Source: Tomocerus qinae
Taxonomy: Eukaryota > Arthropoda > Collembola > Entomobryomorpha > Tomoceridae
Reading direction: 5' to 3'
Length of the DNA: 64,000 nucleotides
NCBI GenBank assembly: GCA_020055645.1
Contig: CM034550.1
Location: forward strand, 15,761,001 to 15,825,000
A program made the translations under genes and the position numbers. Numbering within the stretch: position 1 is the first letter of the stretch; each line of letters opens with the position of its first letter. The notes under the pieces are model-generated. The model was given only the letters and a program-made list of their open reading frames with translations, was not told the DNA's origin and did not search any database. Shown one piece after another: positions 25,312-37,900 of the stretch.

Positions 25312-26647
25312 GGTGGCGCAGTTGCTTTTTAAGGGTAATGAATTTTAAGAGTTATATAACGTAATTTGGATTCCCAGATTTGTAATCTCTGTAATAAGAA
25401 TAAAGGAAATATTATGTAACACTTTCATTTGTAATTGTTTCTATTTCTTTAAATAGTAAATATAATAATATTAAGTACATTAATTTAAAGCAGCTGCCAT
25501 TTCATTTTAAAATATTAGCACATTCATAATATTTTTAATGTTTTCAATAATAAACTTACTTTCAACTTTACAGCTCAGTTCAGTACCGTTTACTGTTTAC
25601 TTCCAACTTCTTCACCAGCCTTGATGTAATCCAACCCCAAGCTGCTCACAACTGGCTTGGAACGCTGGAAATGTATCTCTAAGGAAAGGGCGGAACGATC
25701 ACCTTTAAAAATTGACTGGAAATCTGGATGAAGACTTGGACTGAACTTGAACTGAAGACAAAAATTCAAAATTCTTCTCAACGACTTTTACTTTGAGGAT
25801 TTACGTAGGTAAGAAGTAAGATTCACTCTACGATCTTCTACAACTGGAACTGGTTGAATAGTAGCGCTACTTATTGCCCATCCTCCAGGAAGCACCAGCC
25901 AATGAGAAGTGGAGTAGAGTTGTTGACTATTACGTGTAACATATTTTGTATTTTCATTTTGTAAATTCAACTCCATTCTTCTTCCTAATGGCTAGACGTG
26001 AACAGTTCCGTACTTATTTCGCTATTTTCGTCATTATTTAATCGTTTTTTGCAATAATGTAACTGTAATCTTAATGTATACATCTAATCAGTCAACGGCA
26101 ATAAGTGTAGATAATAAAAATATCGTAGCTGGGAATTATTTTGATTGTGATCCATAGGAATCTTAAGCTAAAACGGTAAGTAAATTTTATGGTTTTTTGC
26201 ACCTAATTTTGACTAACAATGTCACATGTTGTGTCCGAATTTTGGTCTTTAGTTGGAGCGCGCATTGACATTTTTAATTATGTGCTAATTGATTTAATGA
26301 ACGTCAAAATTTAGTTGTAGATTTGGACATTTCACATGAGCTCACGAGCATGACAAAACACATGTGTACACATTATCAAATGTATGTATGTGCTCTATCA
26401 GGGAAGTAGTGCAGATACATACAATACATATTACGCTATACTACTTTGAATGTATTGTATAAGTGTGATATAAATTGTCATTCCGCCATCCGCGCCCGCC
26501 TGTTCTATGAAAACAATGCTGAAATTCTGATTATTTTATGTCCATAAAGATGTTTTTTATATTCAGACCATCCTTTTTGGAGGTTTACGTATGTATGTGA
26601 TGATTTTGTAGGTTTTGTTTTCATTTCCTTCCAGACATACTTACAAT
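25312..26647. promoter_or_regulatory. shared head-to-head promoter region
   Basis: Separates two divergent genes (CCDC130 on minus, coilin-like A on plus), so it should contain both promoters. A good donor (CG|GTAAGT at 26175-26176) and an acceptor (TTCCAG before about 26634) suggest a 5' UTR intron for coilin A. Open frames at 25590-25976 on the minus strand have no motif and were not taken as exons. Confidence 0.45.
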
Positions 26648-29600
26648 ATGGTGCGACCACCGTGGCCTAACTCGACAAATAGAAGTTCTTGGTTAAGACC
26701 ATCTGCCTTTCATCAATACCAAGTTTGGCCTCCACAACCTCAAGAACAATTAAATCCATTCAGTCAATACAATCATGTTGATGTTGGTCATGTACGTTTG
26801 TAATATGTTTAATTTGCGTTTGCTTACCAATTTTGCAAATTTTAGAAGCAAATTAATGTAATATTTTTTACACAGTATGTCAATCCAAATATTGTTCAGC
26901 CAACAACGCAGAGTCAAAGGGTTACTGCCATGAAATTGGAAATTAGTCCTGAGCTTCCGATTCAACCTTCCATTCAAGGAAATAAGCTATTTGTCGCTGT
27001 GCCAGCTGAAGCGAGAACTATCGGAGAGTTTAAAGAGCACGTTGCAGCTATTTTAAATGTTTCTAGTAGCGTTTTTCACTTCACCACGGGTGAATTTCGT
27101 ATTCCAGATGAAGAAGTGATTGGTATTTTATCCTGTGTTTCAGATCAGAGGATTAAGTGAGTTATAATATATCTAGTTAATATACATTGAAATATTGAAA
27201 GTACAATGTAAATTAGCCTAAAAGCTACATAGATCTTTTTAAAAAAATTGTGGATTTTTCAGTGTTGTAAGATCTGTAAGAAACTGGCAGACACCGGGAA
27301 CACCTTCAAGATCACGTTTCCCTCCGATTCCAGCTCAAAGTATTGAAAGCATCCAACATTCTGCAGCAAATATAGAATCACCACCTTCCAGGATATCTCG
27401 AATGCGATCTCCGCCTCGTTTGACTCATCCATTGCCATGTAGACCTCCTCGGATCTCGCCTAAACATGTTCCTAGTTCATCGAATGATATTTCTGCTGAG
27501 GATACAGGAAATCTTCCTACAATGCCTGTTCCGATGAGTTTTAGTCAAATGAAGTACCGAATAAATAAGCAAACCAGTGATGATTCGATAACAGAAAGAC
27601 GTCCTTCTGCCGCCGAGGGGAGTAGTAGTAGTCTGGTCAAGAGGACAATTGAATCTCACCGCATCAATGAAAACGGAGCAAGCACTTCTTCAGCAGTCGG
27701 CCACAGCCATACTCACAGTCACCCAATTCCTATTGCTGTCAATGAAATTGAAACAGAGCAATCTCAGTCCACTACTCCAGAGATTCAAGTTACTGATGGA
27801 TCCTGCACCGTTTACCAAGTTTCTGCAGCTGCAACAGGCGATACAGCCACAGGGAAATTAAGACTTTTGTATTGCGAAACAATAAATGACAACGTCAATG
27901 TGCCTGGAACTAGTACAAATGGTTTATCCGCGACTGTACCCTCTGGTTTCGGACCTTTGGCGAAAGAAAAAAATTCAAACGGCATGAATGGAAATAGTCA
28001 ATGGACTGGAGTTCGGCTGCAAGTCAATAATGAAACAATAACCTCAGCATTTGCTTCAGTCAGTACATCGAATTCTCCGTTGAACTTATCATCTGTTACA
28101 AAACCTTTCTCAACTGACAATGACAGAGACGCCAGTCACGCTCACTTGCAAATGCCGAATATTTCTGCAGAGCGAGATTTAAGCAACGAACAAAGACAAA
28201 CACACAGTTCTTTTTCCCACTTCAACAGCCTAAGTAACAATAATAATCTTTTCAGTAGAAACAATAGATCGTCTTACGTTTTTGGGTCAACTTCGCCACT
28301 AATTGGTTCAAGTTTCCGGTCTATCCCTGCCAGCCCAACAAACTCTATCCATAATGACTTTACTCGATCCAGCTCCAGTAAAAATAAACAACAAGATCTC
28401 TTTAGTGCACCATCGTCCTCATTTATACGAGCAGAGCCTTCTTCAAGCGTTTCATCACGAACTCCATGGAACATTTATAGAACTTTTGGGATCATTGAAC
28501 CAGATACCTCAAAGTCATTTTGTAGCTCAGTCTTGAATGTCGAAACTGCCCAACCAGTAACTGATGTTTCTTCAAATGGAAATCTTAATTCAAATCTAAA
28601 CCAATCGTCTAGCTCAACTACAGTTAATAATCACAGTCGGTCACCAGGGATTATACAGACGAAGCGTAGAAGAATCTGTGCTATCGATTCTGCTTCTATT
28701 GTCTATTTGCACGAACAGGATGACGATAAGAGTGTCGAGGATGAACACAATTTGAATCCAAAACCGTCTGCAAATAGCAACTCTGCTTCAACTTCCAAGC
28801 ATACTCAACAGATGATGAATACTCTCTCGGACGCTCATCCTACCGATAAACGACCAACTACTTTCATCGCCGACGAAAATTTTTCATCTTTTCGTAGTCC
28901 TCCAAGTAACCCAATTGCCTATCAGCACCACCCACCATCATCTTACTATAAAAATAAGCTTCGACCAGAGGCAACCGTACCAACAAAACCCCGTAAACGA
29001 AACTTGTGCCGAAGAAGACCTAAACTATCCAAATCAACAGCAACTGCCACAGTTACACAATATGACACGACAGAAAGTTTTCCTTTACGAGATCCTATAT
29101 TATTGGCCGTTGGTGAGGAACCAGGTCCTTCTACTTCTAAAAGCAATAATCTAATTCTTGAAGACATAGAATCGGAAGATTCACAAAACGAATTGCCTGT
29201 TAAAGATGATGCTGATGTTGATATTAAAATCCTTTGCGAAGTGGGAAAGGAATCTGCATTCTACAAGGAAGATAGGCCCATCATAGCACCGGAAGATATT
29301 AGAGTTGGATCTCTCATTGTTTTCAATGTAAGTTTCTTTCAATGTATAAACATAACAAATACAATTTGAACCAAATACATGATTTAAGCTTATTTTTTAC
29401 TTAAATGTTTTACTTTTATAGGAAAAAATTGGAAGCAAAGACGATTGTGATTGTTTAGTCCTGTCTAAGCGCAAATGGGCAAAAGTTATTAGCGTAGAAA
29501 ATTCTGAGAGTTCTACTTCGTTTATGCTATGGTTCTTTTGTAAGTCTCAATTTCTTTTTTGAAGATTTTCTTGTGTTTTTAGATTTGCTATTGAAGTTGG

Positions 29601-29761
29601 TTTGCTCATAATTTCTTGTTAATATTTAAACAGCACCCTTCATGAAAAGGAAGTCGCAAACTAATGATAAAAAAGATTATGTTCGATTGAATTGGGACGA
29701 CTTGGTGGATCCACGAATTGTTGTCACAAAAAGCCAGGGCGATTCTGAAGAATCTGAGTGA
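26648..29761 (+). CDS. coilin-like protein A
   Basis: Exons 26648-26791, 26876-27156, 27263-29327, 29422-29539 and 29634-29761 give 911 residues. Residues about 67-147 form an N-terminal coilin-type domain (MKLEIS.., ARTIGEFKEHVAAIL, GEFRIPDEEVIGIL). A long Ser/Asn/Thr-rich disordered centre follows, with basic patches (TKRRRI, RKRNLCRRR) that could be nuclear signals. The C-terminus (about 818-911) resembles the coilin Tudor-like domain: RVGSLIVFN early, then RLNWDDLVDPRIVV near the end, compared with the FWKELIDPRLII type of stretch in vertebrate coilin. Coilin scaffolds Cajal bodies for snRNP maturation. A Pro/Trp/Gln-rich 48-residue exon precedes the domain and is not usual for the family. 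Assignment rests on the two ends. Confidence 0.75.
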
Positions 29762-31658
29762 ACGTCATAAAACTCACACTAAAGCAATAATGGACTATGA
29801 TCTTGATCTGCACAAATGAAACTGACATTCAAGTCACTGCCGCACCAGTTTTCTATAACTCATCTCAATATAAACAACAGTAATAATTAAAAACGATCAA
29901 ATCGAACCATGATCTGTAAAATGAACTAGTGATACAAATGAGGATCGTCTCCCTGCAAGTAATTACAGCTTTATATAAAGATTTAACTATAAATATATTG
30001 ATTTTGTTAACATTGTTTCAATTTTCTAGCTTTATGTATAGGTATTTAGGTAAAAGGATTTATAATAATGGTATTATACTTATACTGTGGTTGTACTTAT
30101 TATTAGTGTGAGTATGAATGTCTACTATCTATGGCTATTGACAAACTCTAACTTTGAATGGTGAATGTACTTTGTTAAAACAATTTTGAAAACTCGCCTG
30201 AAGTACTGTTGACTACTAATATGTAGGTTTTATGGCATACTGCTCAAGAGTAAAATTTTGCAGGTAGTTTTTTATATTTGTTACGAGTGTTGGGGCAAAG
30301 TTTTATTTTAGAATTTCGTATATACCTATCTGCATTACTGCAAAGAGAGCACAGAACACTTACTTTTATAGACACTGATGTCTGATGCATTTTGTATCAG
30401 TACTAATAGTTCTGGTATCCATACGATATTTTTTAGAAAATTGAATTAAGCTAAACATGCTTACTTGCTCTTGTTACTGCTCATTGCTAAGTAAGTTGAC
30501 ATTAGATTAGGAAAAACAAGTTTCTCACAGTAATTTTCTTATGTTTAGACAATAGACAAATCAATTATTATATCTGACCGTGTGAATTATGAGGAGATTA
30601 CAGTAATTATTACATATAATATAAAAGGGTTACTTTCTTAATTAAATATTACAGTTTGCAGAATTACAGACGCTATCGACAATCTAATAAATTGCTTAGT
30701 TCTGTAATTATAATAATGTCATAAGGCTTTTACTGTTATAAGGATTGAATTATAGAGCAAAAAATATGATAATATAAAATATTCTATGCATAGCTTTATT
30801 CAGGGTTATAGTGGGTAACAGATTATTAATATTCATATACCTACTTTAACAGTGCATTGATGTATTAATAATTCGCAGGGAATCAACTTGAATTTACAAT
30901 AGATATCAATGGGTTAGTTTTAGTGGGTGTTATTAGTTAGCATCATTTAGAATATACTACATATAAATATAGTTTCACTGGATAAAGTCTAATAGTATAT
31001 AAACAGATTTATGAACCGATTGTAACATTTCTGTAGTTAATTTTGGCTAAGTTAAGGAACAGATATATTATACAGTATATTACATTAATAGACTAGACTT
31101 ACCTACCCCAGTTTTGAGAAGGTTGCGGACTAATAATTTTGATGATCTTTCAATGTTAACATCGTTTATGATAGACAGGTCTCTGGGTTATCACCTTTTC
31201 CCCTACTTTCAACCTATTATAAACTAAACAATCTAAGTTGTGAATGCGTACATTGTGTTTATTTAAATGTATTTAGTACTAAACTCAGCCTCAGAACTAC
31301 TAAAAACCGTTATCATTTGAAATGAAACGGATGCTTGAAGTTTTAATCAATTATTAGAATGTAGAGCAACTGATTGTGAATCCTTTATACCTTAAAATAG
31401 TGGAACTGTCAAATCAAATCATTGCTAACAAAGGAAATTTTATTTATATGCTGTAATTGTAGTGGTTAGAATTAAATACAATAAATTCTTGGTGATCGAA
31501 ACGGAATTCTTCATTGAAACCAAATGCATAAAATTAATGACATACCACCGCATTGTAATAAAGAGATTTTTGCAGGATACCGATGTTATAGTCACTATCT
31601 TGGATTAGCTATTAAATATTAGGTCACTTGAAATTTACAATACTCTTTTTTAATTCGA
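29762..31658. other. intergenic, convergent 3' ends
   Basis: Lies between the stops of coilin-like A (plus) and the LRR gene (minus). It is very AT-rich with no exon-like frame; probably 3' UTRs and spacer. Confidence 0.5.
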
Positions 31659-34507
31659 TTATTTGCAATATGTTAATGAGCATACCTTTGTTGTCACAAT
31701 TCGTTTTATTTTAGGGCAGAAACGTACTAGTCTGTTCAGTCCATGTTTAGACAAACGCCTGCAGTGTCTGAGATTGATTTCTTGAATATTTGGGAGAAAG
31801 CTGGGAAAAAATTCCAATCCTGAATCTGTAATCTTTGTATAGAAAAATAATTATTAATGGTAGAAGAAAATTGTTGGGAAAATACTGAAAGAATATTCAT
31901 AGTTTATTACTCTTGAGCAACTTTCCAAACTCAAGGACTTCAAATTAGGAATTTGCAAAGAGTAAAATATTGCCACATCGGAAATTCCATGGTTGAACGA
32001 TAAATCTAAATGCTCCAGTTCTGGATAAAGGAATGTAAGCAAAAGTACAAATTATTTGTGTGCAGTAGTATGTCCAGCAATTATTATCGTAATCGAATTT
32101 ATACAGTATAATTTCCACAAATTACCAGTCATTTCCGAAAATAGGAATCTATTTTCTAATGTGGAATATTCTACCCCAGGAGGACAAAGGTTCTTTAATA
32201 TATCAATATTTTGCAGTTTCTGCTCTGATTCCGCTTTATTGCTGGCATCCATGTAATTATAGAAATTCAGCATGTAAGTACCGCATTTTCTCATAGTTCT
32301 AGCACTATCTACAGACAGTCCTGTTAGATAAGCATCAGTTAGATCGCAATCCGATAAAGTCAACGATTTCAATTTTCTCATTTGAAGTAATATTTTTCCT
32401 AAATTAGGACTGTAGCTGGACAAACAGGGTCCTCGAACTTCCAAAGAAGTCAAATTCATAAACGTTTCAGGCATATTTTCTAATTCGTCCAATTTCTCCT
32501 GGAAATTTTTAGCACGGATGATGCCACAAAGTGATAACTCTTTAGTTGTCGGAGGAAGGTCTAGTATAAACTCGGTACAGAAGTCCGATTCAATTTTGTG
32601 TCGCGTTTGATCTGCGAGAGGTAAAATTAAATGATTGCAGCCAGTGGATTTAGCAACTTTCTTGACTTGTTTTTTTCTCTCCAAATGTAATTTTCTTAAG
32701 TCTTTCAAATCTTTCATTGCTATTTCCTTAGCATCTTTGATGTAAATTGTTTCAAGCACTTTCATTTTGCTCAACTCAGATTTCAGACAGATTTCCTAGT
32801 AAGTAATTGCTATATTATTATAACTATTATTGTCCCACATCCCATAATAAAATATGCCTGTTAGTAATAGTAAATGTTTTAACGCAAAGGAAAAATACTG
32901 GTGAAAGTTTTAGTACGAATTTGCATCTTTAAAGTGAAAGTATACCATAAAATGGATTGACTCGATAATAGATAACAATCCCTATCAACTTTCTCTATTT
33001 CAAATGTCACCTAAAACATTTTCTTAGATTGGGCATCAAATTGAGAGATCTGAGCCTAAAATTATGAATTTACCTTTGATGGGTCACTAGTATGTGTGAT
33101 GACTTTGAGAACCTTAAGAGTGTTAATTGATTTCTCCAAAACGGTCTTAATTTGGAGATCTGAAATAACGCTGAACAAACAACCCATTTCATTATTTTCA
33201 ATTCGAATTCGAAATAATCACAATCTATAGCCTACCCATGAAATTCCAAAGAAAGTCGCTCCAGAACGGACCAGTTACATTGAGGGGTGAAAAGTTTCGT
33301 CAGAATAGTTTCCGGAGTTGAAATATTGGATTGGGTAATATTTATAGACAAATCGTTTAGCATTAGCATTGGGAAAATGGTTGCAAATATTTCCAAAACG
33401 TCTTCCTAAAATGCACCTTTTAAGAATATCTGACAATTTCTGAATTTATTTATTTATTTTGTAATTTTTAAATGCTCTTACATGGAAATTGCAATCATCC
33501 ACTACAAGTCTTGTTATTGAGTTGATATTACTAGTTAGTATACTGTTGAAGCAAGTCATGAACTTTATACATCTCTGCTTGAAAGTGATACCTCTATTAG
33601 CACTCTTTGTTTCATTATAGCTGTTTGTTTCATCTTTGAGACATTTGACTAAAGACACTGATTGCAAATATTGAGATCTGTCAATGATGTGAACTGCTGA
33701 CATATCTTCCATTATAACCGTATTGAAAATATTCAAATTCAGAAAAGCTTTTCTCATTCTTAGCGCTTCGTTTAAATGGGCTTGGTCATCAGCATCATTT
33801 TTGGGTAGTGTATGTTCAAGTAAAAGCGGTTTGTCAAAATCGCTAAGTTGATCAACATTCCGAAATCTGACTGCGTCCAGTGTTAATGACTCTAGACTGC
33901 GACAGCTATTCAGGATGTAGGAGATACCAAGTGAGCCCATGGTGGAGTGTGATATTGTCAAGTCTCTTATGTGCATCGCTGTTTTGAACAAATATTTAGG
34001 AAAATCTGTTTCAGCACGGCGGAAAATGAAATGGGTGATATGAAATTTCGTCCATTGAATTGGAGTGTCAGTATTGCATCCTACTGTTTGCTTGTGCCAT
34101 GAATCAGAAATTTTTCCGTGTTTGTGGAAGTGCGGATTGTTCATCACCCAATTGAGGCAAAACTTATTCTGAAGCCGCAGACCCTTCAATTCTGCCATTC
34201 CTAAGTATTTTGCCAGAGTGTTCTGAATCCGAAAATCCTTCAAAATAACAGGACAAGAATGCAAGGATAGGTGGTAGCTTGTAATTTAAAGAATTTATTC
34301 TGGGATTTCATTCTATATTTATACCTGAATTCTTTCCCCATTCGGCAGATGTCTAACATGAGACCATCCTTCTGGGGCAAACAGATATCTAAGGTCATCA
34401 TCAAAATGTGCGTCTTCGTTTTGAATTTGCAACATTTTCTTAAATTTTCCTTTACATTCGCCAACTTTTCACATAAAATGTCACTACAATCTTTTTACGA
34501 CAAAAGC
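31659..34507 (-). CDS. leucine-rich-repeat protein, 5' end unresolved
   Basis: Exons in coding order: about 34507-34325, 34277-33482, 33405-33236, 33170-33074, 32795-32126, 32020-31911, 31832-31659. The last six are in phase, with about 673 codons to the TAA. The product shows irregular LRR units of the F-box/AMN1 type: LRDLTISHSTMGSLG-like and ELEHLDLSFNHGISDVAIF segments, PNLKSLSLESCSR, and a last unit ITDSGLEFFPSFLPNIQEIN with NLRHCRRL. Such proteins are often substrate receptors of SCF ubiquitin ligases, but no F-box could be shown. The first exon is open upstream to an in-frame stop near 34510 and has its first ATG only near residue 35, so an upstream exon is likely. It lies about 480 bp downstream of RFX, same strand. 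Confidence 0.7.
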
Positions 34508-34983
34508 GAAATGAATCTCGTTTCATTATTATTTTGTTTTGCACGTTATTTCTATTTCCTCCATATGATCATCTAGAGCCTTCGCCCTAGAGACGCCAAT
34601 TTCCATCTTCCACGTATTTTGGTTGGATTTTTGAAAGTAAAGTCGAAAAAACGATTGAACAGGTTCATCTAGTCAAGATTCTTGTATAGTACTATCATTA
34701 TTAGGAAACTTTAATCCGATTTTATTCGGTCGGACTAAATCCATCTTATTGATGGTGGTTAAATCAAGATTGAGGCAATTATTTGCTCTCGCAAATATTA
34801 ACTCCGGTTTTATTGAGTGATTGTACCGTACCTATTACAGCCTACTTATAATCCTAATCTCCATAATTTAAGAGTGTTTTGTTTAACAAAAGTTTTAAAT
34901 CACAACTGATAATTCACACATAGTTTATAACTAGAACGATTGCCTGAAAACTGTGTACATTGTTGTTCTTCTGAACATGCATT

Positions 34984-37900
34984 TCATTTTGGGATTAATT
35001 TAATGGACGATGAAACATGAGAAGCTTGAAGTGAATTTTGATGAGATGAGACGATAGCCGGGGAATTGTGAATCAAAGAGGAATGTCCACCCAAGGAAGA
35101 ATTGCTCATATTCATTTCACCGACTACTATTGATAAATCGGTAACACCGTTACGATCCTGGGTCATGGACGAATAATCTTCTGCACAATTATCTTCAGGG
35201 CTGTTATTAGGATTTGTCGTGTGTGCAAACACCTCCATTATGTCAGCTGGGGACGGATCGCTTAATAATCCTGCTTCAATTTTCTAAAGAAATAAATTAA
35301 TGTAAATAAACTGATAGATATTGTTAAAAATGGAATTTTTCTGAAAATGGAAGTACTATTATTATAGGTGGTTCTGCTTTTCCAATGACAGCTATCGGGA
35401 CAACTCCTGTCACTAGTGCCACACGGTGCTCTACAAGATAAAACATGTACTCGTCGTACAAAAGTCGAAGCAAATGGAAAGATCCAAAGCTAGCTGCACT
35501 TCTCAATGTCAAATCTCGAATAATGAGAGAACTGTAAATTGTCAAATCATTAATTACTACATTTCAAACAGGTGCGGATTTTTATGCGATAATTTACCTG
35601 TAGAAGGACCATTTCAACAGGAACTGTCTAGAGAAATAGACAAACTTCGGTGAGCTCATGTGCGGACGGAGAATTCTATCAACTACTCCTTCCAGCCACG
35701 AAGCCCATTGTTCTAGAGTTTGTTGTCGGGCTAGAGTTCCCTTAAAATCTTGCTCCAAAGAAGGAACAATATCTGTATCGCATCCACAAACCCACGATGC
35801 CTAATTGTAAAAACATAATTAATAAATCCAATTACAATGCTACAAAAATTCGCGAAAATGTATCGATAACAAGTTGTACCTGTTCTTCAATATTATGAAA
35901 ATCTACACGATTAAGATCTGTGAGCATCTGTTCAATCTGATTCTGATTTTGCAAAACGGCTCTTGCAGCTTGAGCTAGATGATTTAAGGATGTATAGCGT
36001 CGTAATGTTTGGGCGAGTGAGCCGACTGCAGAAACTTTTAGTGTGACAATTTCTTGGGGAAAGCCTGAGATTGCTCCTGTGAGCCATCCTTCTAAAGCCT
36101 TGGCAAAGTTGCGAATAGCTTGAGTCATAGAGCCTATTACAAGATATTTGATTAGAATTTTCCGATGAGTATCACAACAATTTTTGTAGTGGTAAACAAA
36201 TATTTTACTTGGAATAGGTTGTAAGACATTAGGAAGGAGGAAGCCAACGATATTCTGGTAGAAATGAAAATCTGCACTGCGTATGAAATCCTGAACTTTT
36301 TTGAGGGTGCACAGCGAAATTAACTTTTGCCTAAAGTTAAAAGACCAAAGATAAGAAATATCAAAATATAAAATCATTAAAATCTAGTAAATTACTTTGG
36401 AAGAAGGTTTTCATAGTTTTGTGGCTCCATCGAAGCTCCTGATAAGTTTGATCCACCAGCTCGCCAAAAAGTTCTCCAGTATGATTCCACACTTGCCATT
36501 TGGAAATTAACAAGTGCATCTAGTAGGCACTGAAACAAATTACAAACTTTACGAATTAAAAAAAGCTATACTCATCCGTGTCATCAAATAGATCGAAAAT
36601 CTTTACCTCACAATGTTCTTTGTACAAAGTTTTAAACATGACTACATCATTGGGCAAGATCCCTTCTGGCAAGTCCATATTTTCATCCAGTTCCGGAAAG
36701 TTATCTAGGACTCGTGTATGATCTCCAAAATACTAGAAAATTATTTCATAGGCATTTTAGTATGTCATTTAGAATTTTTCCTATTCCTCAAGATTTGATT
36801 TGATTTGATTTATTGACAAACGAATTACTACTGACGAATAGATTTACTGACGAACGAAACGAAAAATCAAACCTGTGAAGCTGAAGAGTCTAGAGCCTGA
36901 AGTCCGTTGATGTGGGAGCTACTATTGTATCCATCACCTTTGCCTACTTTCATTCGTTTTCCCGTTTGGTTATTATTATTATGACCTGGTGGTTGCCTGT
37001 GATTTTCCATACTGCCATTTCCTGAAATAGTACCTCCCGGACCACCATTGCCACGCCCATGAACAGTGTAGTACCCATTCGGTCCATTTATGGGTATTCC
37101 ATCGTCGTATAATTGATTAAGTGTAGAACTGGGTTTGAGCCGTATTCCATAGTAGTGATATTTAGAGTTTCCTCGTGTTCCCAAACGACGAGTTCTCAAA
37201 CCCAGGAATACAGATCGAATTAATTTGCCAAATGAGGCTGCATTGACAGGATCCAATTTGTGGTCAGCACAATGACGAAGGTAATGGTAGTACATTGTAT
37301 AGCGCGGGAGACTTACACCTTCCGCCGTCTCGTAATTGTCCAGTAGCCATTGAACCTATTATAATCCGACCAAGAGACAAGTTCAGTTTAATTCTAACGT
37401 TTTTGCTAAAACGTCCAGTTCTTGTACACCTTGCATTAATCTACACTGATTTTAACCTAATTGTAGTTAAGAATCTTTTCTTATAATGCATGCTGTATCA
37501 CATATTCACATGTACACACACACAGAATGCAATGTGCAATAGTTTCAATATGCCCCGTATCGTTACAACAACACTTATACTTCAAGAGTTTAAGGTGACT
37601 GTGTATACGATTTGGGAATCTCTGGTGACTATCAAAATACATGTTAAAATTTTTTGCCATTCTTGATATAACTTCCAGAGTTTTACTCAGATTTTCTAAT
37701 GATGTACATTTTCGGAAAGGTAAAAACATTGGCTAGGATTTAATTTGGGAAAATTTTCGATTTTTTTGATTATTTAGCAGTAGCAATGGTTCAAAATTTT
37801 ATGCGAATTTCTATCCAGATGTCATCATTAAAGTGTGACATGTATAAAAACTGAGGCAATAATCGAACATTTTCCCAAATTAAATCCTAGCCAATGTTTT

